Shown: piece by piece, positions 14,630 to 26,600 of the stretch
Layout: each line of letters begins with the position of its first letter
Position numbering within the stretch: the stretch's first letter is position 1
Assembly (NCBI GenBank): GCA_916613615.1
Contig: OU744726.1
Span: 22,385,515 to 22,449,514, forward strand
From: Steromphala cineraria
Lineage: Eukaryota > Mollusca > Gastropoda > Trochida > Trochidae
Direction of reading: 5' to 3'
Length of the DNA stretch: 64,000 nucleotides
Made by a program: the position numbers and the translations under genes
Notes under the pieces: generated by a model
What the model saw: the letters and a program-made list of their open reading frames with translations, nothing else
The model's database searches: none
Told to the model about the DNA's origin: nothing

Positions 14630-14969
14630 TACCGTATTCGTCCTATTAAGCGCCCCCTCCCTAATAAGCGCCCTCTTTTACAAATTTCCATATAACAGAG
14701 CGCCCCCACCCCCCAATCATACGTAAAATGGCCTAACTCTACTGCTTTTCCAATAGTTTTTATTTATCCGGGCCTGTGAATGTGTAGTTGCACTGAATTT
14801 CAACGATCGACCTACTTTCATTCTTGTTCAGAATCCCGACAAGTGCTAGTTTAGCTTGTCTATAACGTATTCCTAATAAGCGCCCCCCTTTCTGGGGTAT
14901 CCTAATAAGCGCCCCCTTTGGATTTTTTAAAGCTAAGCGCCCGGGGCGCTTAATAGGACGAATACGGTA
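14630..14969. mobile_element. MITE, 340 bp, TACCGTATTCGTCCTATTAAG ends
   Basis: The left terminus taccgtattcgtcctattaa followed by gcgcccc is mirrored by ggggcgcttaataggacg then aatacggta at the right. Internal copies of cctaataagcgcccc repeat in direct order. No transposase. Related in style to the elements at 10505 and 33353. Confidence 0.85.
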
Positions 14970-15487
14970 TGTAATCATCTTAAAGTGAAAATGAGTGATA
15001 ATTTCTCCAACCATTCAATTATTAGAAAATTGAAACAGTTTAAGGGGAGACAATATTATGAATTTTGAAAGACCATGCAGTAATAAATTTTAGTCTGTCA
15101 GTCAGACCATAAGATATGATAATAGCTTAAGCAAGTCTAAAAAGGAATAAAGAGAACCTAATTTACTGAAAATTAAGAAATTTCCTTTTGTGATTATTAT
15201 CTTTTAATATTTGTTTTGTAAGAGTGTAAAAAAAAGTGCAAAAATTGGTGGGAAACAATTTTGTCAATTTCAGGCAATAGTCAGTGTTTCTTGATTATAA
15301 TGACATAATTGATAATGTCTATTTGACATACTCTTGCTTAAGTTTTACCGTTCTGTATTCTTACTCTAAATCTTAGTTTCTGAACTGAAATATATGTAAA
15401 TATATGAAATCTAGACTTGCTAGAATAATGTAGACATACATGGGTCTTTATGAAATTTTCAGGGGCTGTTGGACAGACTATATTTAC

Positions 15488-15855
15488 TTTAAAGGGGCAG
15501 TAGCACGTATTTGCAAATTTTATAAATATCATAATCTTTTCACATATAATTGTACGTTAAATGCTTACTGTATTATTTTGATAGTTTCAAAAATCTCATT
15601 ACTCAAACCAATCATCCATAGTCAGAGAGCAAATCATAAAGATTCAAATACAGTCCATTGGTGGCCATTTTGTGTGAACACCTTTAATTCATTTTTTATA
15701 TAAAAGGAATCGCATGGCTGAACTTTACATTATATATTTGATTTATTACTGCCTCATTTAGCTTAGATACATTGTCTTTCAATCGGAACAATTCATCTTC
15801 ATTTTCCCGACACCACCTTATATTCCCCCTAATAACGTGCAACTGGCCCTTCAAA
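15488..15855 (+). mobile_element. MITE of the TTTAAAGGGGCAGTAGC family, copy 1
   Basis: Left end ctttaaaggggcagtagcac; diverged right end gtgcaactggcccttcaaaa. The interior (atccatagtcagag, ccattggtggccattt, acctttaattcatttt) is shared with 34489-34858, 55524-55886 and 31870-32040. Confidence 0.8.
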
Positions 15856-16513
15856 ACCTGTTCTTAACCCCTGAGTTCCAGGGGCTGGACTAAGTTACTC
15901 TTACCATAACAGAACAGAAATACAACACTATGATTATTGGTACAACTTTCCATAAACAAATCTCCACTACAACAAGTGATACTCCAGATGTTTAAAAACA
16001 AGCAATTTTCTTGAACTCAAGACCGCTAGCATTTGGTATTGTTTTAAACAGCAACATCCTTACTCAGTTTACAACTAACTCAAAAGTGTTTATTTCCCTA
16101 CCTGTAATCTAAATCAGCAGATTTATACAGGAATGTTTTTTTAGTGTCAGGTGAAATATGGGCTAGATTGATAAAACAAATTTCAAATTTGAAAATATTA
16201 TCCTTAACTTGCATCAGCAACATGCAAATGGATGTTTATTTTTATTGTGTGTGTGGTTTTGTGATAACAACACTTTTTGATGGGTTTTATGCATGTGAAA
16301 TGTATTCTATCTTGTCTGAAATTAACATGGTGGTTAAGGTTACTGTGCTAGAGCATCACATGATAAGAAATGACAAATTACGTAATTAACATCACATATG
16401 TTTCTTATATGTAGTAAACTTAATTTTTCATGAATATGAGCAAAAGTAAATAACAACATGATATATGAGACCAGAGGAAAGTTCAATAATAAGTCATATT
16501 TTGCTAGTAGCAG

Positions 16514-16570
16514 ATCATGTATAATGGGCTTGTGGCCCTTTTACTGAAATAAACTCTCTCTCTCTCTCAG
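16514..16570 (+). repeat. Possible retroposon tail with (CT)n
   Basis: ataatgggcttgtggccctt followed by ttactgaaataaa and then (CT)n has the look of a retroposon 3' end with polyadenylation-like signal and simple repeat. No body is recognisable upstream. Confidence 0.35.
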
Positions 16571-16939
16571 TAGCAGATCATAATAATGAAAACTGTACAT
16601 CATCACTCAAAATGGTTTAGTAATAATAACAGTAAACTGTAAAATTAGTTACATTTGTAAAATATATTGATAATCAGTATTCAGATATATTTCATTCACT
16701 TACTTTAACTTTCATTATATTGCATCAACATAAAAACAGATAAAGTGAACAAACATAAGAGGTGTTAAGTTATCTGAAACATTGTAAGTTTTTTGTTTTT
16801 CCTGAGTTACTCAAGCATTGTTTAGCTTCAATTTGCAATACAAATCCCTGTTTACCGAATTCTTACAGGATTGATAGACTTGCCCATAATGTGCTTAGTG
16901 TAGTGCAAAAGGTGCACTCCCAGAAATCTAACTTCATGA

Positions 16940-17240
16940 AGTTAGCGAGTTTGGCTTTCGGATCAAGAGGTCCGTGGTTCGAATCCCGCCAGGGGCTCAG
17001 CAACTTTGTCTGCAGTAGAGAACTGTTCTACACGCAGTGAGGTTTGGGTGCAAAACTACACTGAATTTCAGTGAAGTACCACCCATGGTTGCTAGTTCCA
17101 GCAGATGCTCGCAGGTTTCACCGCAATGCATAGTCACAATAGTGTTGCGGGCTTTCTCCCTGCAAAATACTTGCAGCCGCGATATAAGTAAAATACTCTT
17201 GAAAGCGGTGGTAAACCCCACATCAACTCAACTAACTGCA
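16940..17240 (+). mobile_element. tRNA-derived SINE
   Basis: The head contains gcgagtttggctttcgga and an exact B box ggttcgaatcc at about 16977. It is followed by about 230 bp of unrelated body with gatataagtaaaatact and a ttgaaagcgg segment, ending at catcaactcaactaa. The A-box part is degenerate. Confidence 0.65.
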
Positions 17241-17959
17241 TGAAATCAACTTTATGATAAAAATGTCAAAGAATGGTCAGAATTCTTATCTTTATCATTA
17301 CTAGGTAGGTATTAACAAGAGCCTCCCTCTCTACATAAATTTCTTATTCTTGTAGATGTGATTTTATAGGTCAATGGATACTAGTAATTTTTCCACAGTC
17401 TTGTACATTTGGTGACCCCTTGAATTAGTTTCAACATGTCAGCTGCATGGAAAATAATGAAGTGGAACTGAAAATAATTTAATAAAAGCTAGTGAACAAG
17501 AGTATCTTACTTAGCAACAAAATTTATTCTGGTATGGAATCTATTTCTCAATACTCTTGAACCAAAATAAGTGAAATGCTTGAATCTTATCTTATCAGCA
17601 ACCACAAGAACAGAAATAGCCAACAGTGTCCATATAAAATCACTCCACTTTGGACTTTGGAAAAGTTATATCATCAAAATAACTTGAGAACAAACAACAT
17701 GATATCTTAAAAGTTGGATAGAAGTTGGATGACATAAAGTGACAAAAAATTAATAATTTTTTAATAATTATTACTTGCAAAAATACTATATGAAAAGTTT
17801 CTAATGCTATTGATCTTGATTGTGTAAGGTTGCAAATTCATCCAAAAAACAATGAGGTGTGATGTTACTTGTTTTCAACGTTGAATAATTACATGTGTGC
17901 ACAGGTACACATATTAAAAATATGAACTGTTTGAACACATGGGTGAGTGAGTTAGTTAG

Positions 17960-20587
17960 ATTATTACACACCTTGGGAAATATTAGCTATTAGCAGAAGG
18001 AACATAAGGCTAATAAAATGTACTCTCATACTTCTCATCTCAGACATTCCCTGTGCACATGTGCACGTATCATACATATGAAAATTGATGTGTTTCATCA
18101 TAAGGGTAACAAAGTTTAATGCTCTGATGTGGATAAATACAAATGTTTGCGTTGACATATACATTTGATACTGTTTCACCTTTAGGGCAAAGAGGTATAC
18201 AAATCACTCAGGGATAACAAGACCTTTAAAATCTGTTTCCTCATTGTTTCCTGTGCACATGTGCATATATCATACATATGAAATTGGTGTTTCAAAAAAC
18301 TGTAACAAGTGTACACTCACATGTTGTTGAAGATACTCTTTTCTCTTTGCATCTCTATTGTCGACATGTGCTTATATCATGCATATGAATTGAAATGTTT
18401 AATCATAAGGGTATTCACAAGTGGTTGAAGATACATATATTCTGTGTTTGCATTGTTGTCTGTTCACATGTGCACATATCATACATAGGAATTGTTATGT
18501 TCAATCATAAGGGTATTTATTCACAAGTGGTTGTAGAGACATATTCTGTGTTTCTATTGTGGTCTGTTATATTCTCATGTGCACATAAAATACCTATGAC
18601 ACTTGATATGTTTCACGATACAGCTAATAGCATGTTTACTACATGTCTTTGCTTAAATTCTCATACATTGCCAAATACACTATCAGACATGTAAATATTG
18701 CTATTTTTCATGATAAGTGTCATGAAGTGTATAATCACATATGGTTGAAAAGACTCTTATACTCTGCATCTCTGACATTACCGATGCACATGTGCAGATA
18801 TCATACATATAACATAGCTGTTTCATATGGGTAATGAATTGTATACTCATATGTGGTTGAAGAGTCACGTATACTCTGCATCTCTGACATTACCGATGCA
18901 CATGTGCAGATATCATACATATAAAATAGCTATTAATAATGATAAGGGTAATGAAGTGTGTACTCACATGTGGTTGAAGAGGGACTTATACTCTGCATCT
19001 CTTACATTACCGATGCACATGTGCAGATATCATACATATAAAATAGCTATTAATAATGATAAGGGTAATGAAGTGTGTACTCACATGTGGTTGAAGAGTC
19101 ACGTATACTCTGCATCTCTGACATTACCGATGCACATGTGCAGATATGATACATATAAAATAGCTATTAATAATGATAAGGGTAATAAAGTGTACACTCA
19201 CATGTGGTTGAAGAGTCACGTACACTCTGCATCTCTGACATTACCGATGCACATGTGCAGATATCATACATATAACATAGCTGTTTCATATGGGTAATGA
19301 ATTGTATACTCATATGTGGTTGAAGAGTCACGTATACTCTGCATCTCTGACATTACCGATGCACATGTGCAGATATCATACATATAAAATAGCTATTAAT
19401 TAATAATGATAAGGGTAATGAAGTGTGTACTCACATGTGGTTGAAGAGGGACTTATACTCTGCATCTCTTACATTACCGATGCACATGTGCAGATATCAT
19501 ACATATAAAATAGCTATTAATAATGATAAGGGTAATGAAGTGTGTACTCACATGTGGTTGAAGAGTCACGTATACTCTGCATCTCTGACATTACCGATGC
19601 ACATGTGCAGATATGATACATATAAAATAGCTATTAATAATGATAAGGGTAATAAAGTGTACACTCACATGTGGTTGAAGAGTCACGTACACTCTGCATC
19701 TCTGACATTACCCATGCACATGTGCAGATATCATACATATAACATAGCTATAAATAATGATAAGGGTAATAAAGTGAACACTCACATGTGGTTGAAGAGT
19801 CACGTATACTCTGCATCTCTGACATTACCGATGCACATGTGCAGATATCATACATATAACATAGCTGTTTCATAAGGGTAATGAAGTGTACACTCACATG
19901 TGGTTGAAGAGTCATGTATACTCTGCATCTCTGACATTACCGATGCACATGTGCAGATATCATACATATAACATAGCTGTTTCATAAGGGTAATGAAGTG
20001 TACACTCACATGTGGTTGAAGAGTCATGTATACTCTGCATCTCTGACATTACCGATGCACATGTGCAGATATCATACATATAACATAGCTGTTTCATAAG
20101 GGTAATGAAGTGTACACTCACATGTGGTTGAAGAGTCACGTATACTCTGCATCTCTGACATTACCGATGCACATGTGCAGATATCATACATATAAAATAG
20201 CTATAAATAATGGTAAGGGTAATGAAGTGTGTACTCACATGTGGTTGAAGAGTCACGCATACTCTGCATCTCTGACATTACCGATACACATGTGCAGATA
20301 TCATACATATAAAATAGCTATTAATAATGATAAGGGTAATGAAGTGTACACTCACATGTGGTTGAAGAGTAACGTATACTCTGCATCTCAGACATTACCG
20401 ATGCACATGTGCAGATATCATACATATAACATAGCTGTTTCATAAGGGTAATGAAGTGTACACTCACATGTGGTTGAAAAGACTCTTATACTCTGCATCT
20501 CTGACATTACCCATGCACATGTGCAGATATGATAAATATAAAATAGCTATTAATAATGATAATTAGGGAAATGAAGTGTACACTCAC
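17960..20587 (-). repeat. 117-bp tandem array derived from exon 33/donor junction
   Basis: From about 18720 to exon 33 there are some sixteen well conserved units with a 117-bp period (for example tactcacatg at 18961 and 19078). To the left are about six older, diverged units. On the gene's strand each unit contains gatgcagagtat...ctcttcaaccacat followed by gtgagtgtacacttcatta, which is exon 33's own 3' end, donor and first intron bases. Because 117 is divisible by three, long repeat-coded open frames appear on the plus strand; these are not genes. Confidence 0.93.
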
Positions 20588-20673
20588 ATGTGGTTGAAGA
20601 GGGTCTTATACTCTGCGTCTCCGTTGTTGCCGGTGATGAGAATATCCAGCTTCTCAATCATCTCACTCTCCAC
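20588..20673 (-). CDS. DOCK3/4: DOCK exon 33, last one seen
   Basis: Reads [20 protein letters not shown] then EYKTLFNH, two trailing bases (AT) at gtgagtg; acceptor gtttatctcag. It matches VEAELIDKLDSMVSEGKGDE then SYRELF of DOCK3/4. Reading past the donor gives an immediate stop. The exon's 3' half is homologous to the unit of the 117-bp array that fills the start of the next intron. The following exons, including DHR-2, are not seen between 1 and 20587. Confidence 0.95.
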
Positions 20674-23600
20674 CTGAGATAAACATATAGACACAAACAG
20701 AGATTTAATACTACAAAAGCAATTGTGTAATACAATTTTTCTAGAACAACAGATGCAAAAAGATGTATATACACACAAATGAAGGCTTATAAAGGAATAA
20801 GTGTAATACAACTTTCTTGGAACTACGTATTGTATATAGAGACAAATGTAGACAAAAATGGGGCGTTATATTAAACAGACAAGTGTTTAGTCAAATCTTC
20901 TGTGAATAATGACCTTTGATTACATAACATAAATCGATGTCAGTCAAATTTGTCTGAATGATCATAGTTGTTCAATTACTCATCAAAGCCCATTTAAAAT
21001 CCCTTTTACAGAATTAAAGTATCCAATGATAAGAAGTCCTCTTCACAGTTTTAAGTGGTTATTGTTTTCCTTATAATTTCTATTGAAGCTCTCATAAAAT
21101 CCCACTCACAGAATTGAAGTTTCCCTTCAGTCTTTGTTCACATGACATCATATCAAAGAATATTGGAATGGTTGCTTTTCTGACGTCAGTTTCTGGCACC
21201 ATGGTCACTTCAAGGAATGGACCAATCATGGAGGGAATAAAGTGACTCTTGTGGTTTCCTTGGGAAAAAAATTATTAATTAATTAACAGCAGACAATGAT
21301 TGTCTTAAAAATGTCATAGTTCAATACTTAATAGAGTTATAATGAAAGATTTTCACAGGTTGCTCTCCTGCTGCACCAAAATTTTTGTCAAGATAAAACT
21401 ATGAGCATTATTTTAGCTACAAAAATCATTCAAAGAAAAATGTGTTGTTATAATTTCTAGATATAATTTTGTTTTTTCCCCCCCCCATCATAAGACTATG
21501 AGAGAGGTTTTTCACAAATATGCAATATTGGTTATCCAAAAATCATATGGCATTCTTCCAACCCTACTATTTCATTATTTCCATATCCTGTTAAATTGCT
21601 GTGAGAAAACTGTATTAAGTCAAAACATTTCATCATTCTTTTATATGTTTTTCAGAGGAAACTTTATTTATTTACCTAATCCGTTCCAGAGAGTCTGTAT
21701 CTGCAGACCAATGAGAACTCTCATATCTTGGTATCTGTGGAATATAGTAAGTGGATGACATCAGAAAAATTCTTCAAAGTAATTTTCATTTACAGTCATC
21801 TTCTGTAAAATATTTCAAGGCAGATGAATACAATTCAGGTTAAGTTTACAGCAAAATGAATAAATCAAAATAATAAACTTTTGCTAAAGTTAGTGATAAA
21901 ATACATATCCATTTAATTTTCACTAGATGTAATATCAAAAGCCGAAAGTACCTGTCTTTCACTCTCTCTCGTTTTGCATTAGAGAACTTCTCTAGTTGAA
22001 GGCTGGGCTGGGTGACGAAAGTGACGGCGAGGTCGAAATAGTTGCTCCACAGCTGCAATATTAATATTCATATTGATAAATTCTAAATGATGTATTCTTG
22101 TGTATTAATAAAAGGAAGATAAACAAATTTATTTAAATTTTCCTTTATTCTATTAATATTAAACTTTGATGTTGGTCGAAAGTTTGTTCTTTACTGATCT
22201 TCATGATATAAATTCTTCTAATAAAAGATGATCAGCTACTCAGAAACAGCTTGCACTGTTGAATTCATCAGAAAAGAGGTTAAGTTCGATGATATCAGGC
22301 AACTGGTTCAGGTCAGGTTCCTGACCAATCTGAGATTAATTAATATGGTAAATGAAGCAGGATTCTTGTAATGGGTTTTGACTTTGAATTCAACAGGTCG
22401 AGAAAAAATTTCCTCTCATGAGTTAGAGATTAAATCATTATTACCTGACAGTCAAACTCGACCCCAGTGAGGAAGTGTTCAGTGAGAGACTGGGCCACGT
22501 ACTGTATAGCTGTCAGGATCACACTGTAACACAAACATTCGAGTAACATTTGATAATAATTACATTCTCATTCAAAGAAATGGGCACAAAGTTATTTCAC
22601 AAAGTAAATGGCATCAGGCACTGCCACAGCAAAGGTTCATGTGACGTACTGTTTTGTGAAACACATAGTGGGAAGACAACTCCCTCCACTAACATTTGTT
22701 AACTTCGATATTCCTATTCAAAGAATTGACACAAAGTTATTTGACAAAGAAAATTGCATCTAGCATTGGCATTTCATAGGTTCAATTGCGGTCCTATTTT
22801 GGAAACATAGTCGGAAGACAACTCCCTCTTACTAACACACAGGATATAACTTTGATAATAATTACATTCCCATACAAAGAATTGACACAAAGTTATTTTA
22901 CAAAGCAGAATGGCATCAAGCATTGGCGCAGCATAAGTTGAAGTGCTTTTCTGTTAAAAAGTGCTAGTGACAAGCAAGTCAACTTCCTTCCACTAACATC
23001 TCTAGTCATAATGCAGGAACACACACCCCAACCTTCAGGGTGATGAGCATACCGTCCACCAACAAAGCTCCATCAGGAGATGATCCTGAAGGTCAACAAC
23101 AAATTCTGGAGGATGTACACAAAAAACAAAGGTAGACTCACTGGTTGGCGACCATCATCATGGTGGTCCAGTCAGGAGGAAAGGCGTTACGCTTGATCAG
23201 GTCTCGGAACACCAGCAACACTCGCACAAGGAACTCCTGGCAATAGGGAATGAACCAATGGTCAGCTTTATATTGATTAAATTACTTAGTGGGTAAACAA
23301 TCTACAGTGGAACCTTGATATATTGCGGCACTCGGGGCACAAGTTTTTGTACAGCGTTACGAGTGAACAGTGATACGAAAATAATTCGACCACTTACGAT
23401 CACATGAACCCGGATAATTTCAGGTTTGAAGGTAATGATATTCAGGGTATCAGAGGAAAAGTAATTATTATGTATGAACAATTGGTGTTTTGTTGTACTT
23501 TTAATAAGAGAGCTTGATTTGGATTCCAACTTACACCATCAGTTGAGCAACAGATACAAACACTGACCATACTAATTAACATGTTACCCTTATTCCTGTT

Positions 23601-26600
23601 TCTTTGGGAAGTCTGAAAGTAAGTTTGGGAAGTAATAAATAATCTAGACTGTTACCTTGAGTGGTCTCCCCTTGGGGTAGTTGTTCATGAGTGTGTTGTA
23701 GTGTTCCTCCTTCATTATCCTCAGCAGTTCCAGCAGACAGCAGATCATCATACCCTGAAACAGCTGAAAGTGGTCACTAGCTTTCCTAAATTCAGTTCTT
23801 AATTCATGCTCTGCAGGTAAAACATCAGCAATCTGTAGTCTAAGATTCACCTCTAGGAGGAACTCTTGAGCACTCTTGTGCAGTCCATATAACTATAACT
23901 CACCTGCAGTCGATAACTCATCCCTGCAGTCTATGACTCATCTGTAGTCTACAACTCACCCCTGCAGTCTACAACTCACCCATGCTCTCTATAACTCATC
24001 CCCGGAAGTTTATAACTCACCCATGCAGTCTATGATTCACCTGTTGTCTATAACTCACCCATGCTCTCTATAACTCACCCTTGCAGTCTATACCTCGCCC
24101 TTGCAGTCTCTACCTCGCCCCTGTAGTCTATAACTCACCCCTGCAGTCTGTCTCTGCATCTCGTCCATGTGGAGCAGAGTCTGCATCAGGATATCAAACT
24201 GGGCCTGCATCACTGGGAGGACTTCGTGGTCAGACACGCCAATCTGTAATACAGATATACAACAATTGATTGATTAATGGCTTGTCAATCAAAATCTGTA
24301 ATGCAAGTATAAAACCATTTTTTTGATAAGTGATGTTTTTATTCATGTGACTGATCATTCAGTTATATCTTATATGTTTTATGTTACAATCCTCTGACTG
24401 ATTCATAATGGTACAAATGCCTTTCACTACTACCAGTTGGTTACTCATAGGATGCAAATGTCCTCTCATGTGGGCACTGTCAATATTGTCTGATTTTGCC
24501 ATAGGCAATAAATGGCATATCATAGTATGGCAATCAAGAGATTATAGAAGCTTTACACATACCTTAGCCTTTAGCCTAGTGATGATAATAATATAGTTTT
24601 GGCAAACCTGTAATATTGATAACACATAGTGGACAAGGATTCCTTTACTTCTTTGATAATGAGAAAAATTTGTTTTGTTAAACTTCTCATGAACTTCATC
24701 CAGACCATCATTAGATTGGTTGGTTTGTTACAGGGAGAAAATACAGCAACTGATCAAGCTTTGATTCTCTGAACCATGCAACCTTAACCCTAAAAACAAT
24801 AAGAACCATGGACTCACTTCTTTGAACTTCTCGAGGATATCACCAAGAGCTTCAGCTGCCGGGGAGAGGGACATCTTGGTTATAAGGCACCGCTTGATGA
24901 GGGACATACACACAGGCACGATCAGGGATCGCGAATCTGGACGTCAAATAATATTGGCAATAATTATTTACATGAATAATTGCATTCAATCTTTTCTAAT
25001 ATCCGACCCGAAGTTGCATGTGGAGCTTTTCTGGACAAGAAATACAGAGTCATGATTGGTTGCAATCAAAAGCAGCAATTGAGCTTTCTGTCTCTTCCTG
25101 TAATCATTGATAAGACTTGAGTTCCTTCACCTGTGTGATGCACACATGTTTCTCATAAGACAGAAGTAAGTCAGATGTGTTATGATAAGTGCTACTTTCA
25201 TTACACTGTGAAATATTCCATAAATCTTTTCTCAAATTCTGATAAAATAATGAAACAATAAACAATCAATAAAATAAATAGTCTTACCTTTTTCCAGGAA
25301 GAGCTCAGAGTTAACAGTGGCCTGGATGAGTTTGACCTTTGCACTGAGGAGATTGAGACTGAGCTCCTTGGGGATCTTGGTGTACAGCTGCTGTAGGAGC
25401 TCCGCTAGGTCCTTCTTCTTGATCAGCTGGAGTAAGGGCGGGAACACTCTGTGGAGCTCACTCAGTAGCTTCACCTGCAGTGGAGAAATGTTTCACATTG
25501 ATTGAGTTGCAATATTGTTTGCTTGGTTGATGTTTACTACTGCTTTGGAATTATTTCAGCCATTAGCAGAGTGTACATGTTTATTGAGCTGAATAGTTGT
25601 ATGAGTATCAACACCCTGAGCTGTATACAACAGAATGATTGTCAGATCATCTCATGACAGGGATGTAGCTTAGTTGGTAGAGTGTCCACTCGTCACCCAG
25701 GAGGACAAGGTTCAATTCCTGGTCGTGCCATACCAAAAGACATTAAAAGATGCTTGACACTCAGGATTTCAAGGAGAGAACATCGCTTGAACTTACAGTG
25801 GCTGCCGAGTGCCATGGGCACACCAAGATTTTCCGACATTACTATAAATGTTACTCGTACAATAAAGAGTTCTTCTTCTAACCATTAACATTATCATGCT
25901 TTTTTCAGACCTCCGTGTTGCAGTCAGAGATGAGGCATTCTGACCATTGAGGTAATGGACCATATTTCAATATCAAGCCAGTGGGAATATTCTTGAATCA
26001 CCCTATTAGACAAATCTCATCCACAGAGTGCCTTGTCATCTTGTCAGATTATTGAAGTAATCAGGAACATTGTTAGCTGCATTCAGGTTAGTAAATCCTG
26101 GGTAGTTGCCCCTGCCAAACATCCCTTCACCTCAAGAATTCCAAAGCGAGAATCTCATTCAGAGATCCATGGCTCTTTCAGGAACAGAAACACTCTGAGA
26201 AACATGTACCTTTCATTAAGTAGAAGATAAATCGACATTCTAGTATAGAAACACCTCTGTTGTCCAATCTATTTCTACCTGACAGATGGCACCTACCTGA
26301 GCTTCCACAAGAACCGACTCGGAGGAGGAGAGGATCCGCCCGAAACTGAAGAAGACTCCCATAAGTAGCTGCCTGAAGTTCTCCATCTGGTCTCCGTACG
26401 CACTGGGGACAGCGGAGCGTACTTCATCAATGACAATCTAACTAATTTGAAAGCTTTGTGATAAAGCTTTGGCTTCTGAATTTATAAAATATGTACAGTG
26501 CGTGGCCATAAGTAAGTACGCAAAGAGCGTCATGACGTCATGAACTGCCGTTAGACGAGCGGGTCACCTCCCTCGTTATAAGGCGATATTTCAATAAATA

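Noticed and set aside
18827..20445. Plus-strand open frames of 110-156 codons with a 39-residue repeat (MWLKSHVYSASLTLPMHMCR...)
   Set aside because: They are readings of the 117-bp array on the strand opposite the gene; the period is divisible by three, which keeps frames open without coding.
18720..20587. CRISPR-like regular repeat array
   Set aside because: Units are contiguous with no unique spacers, and the host is an animal.
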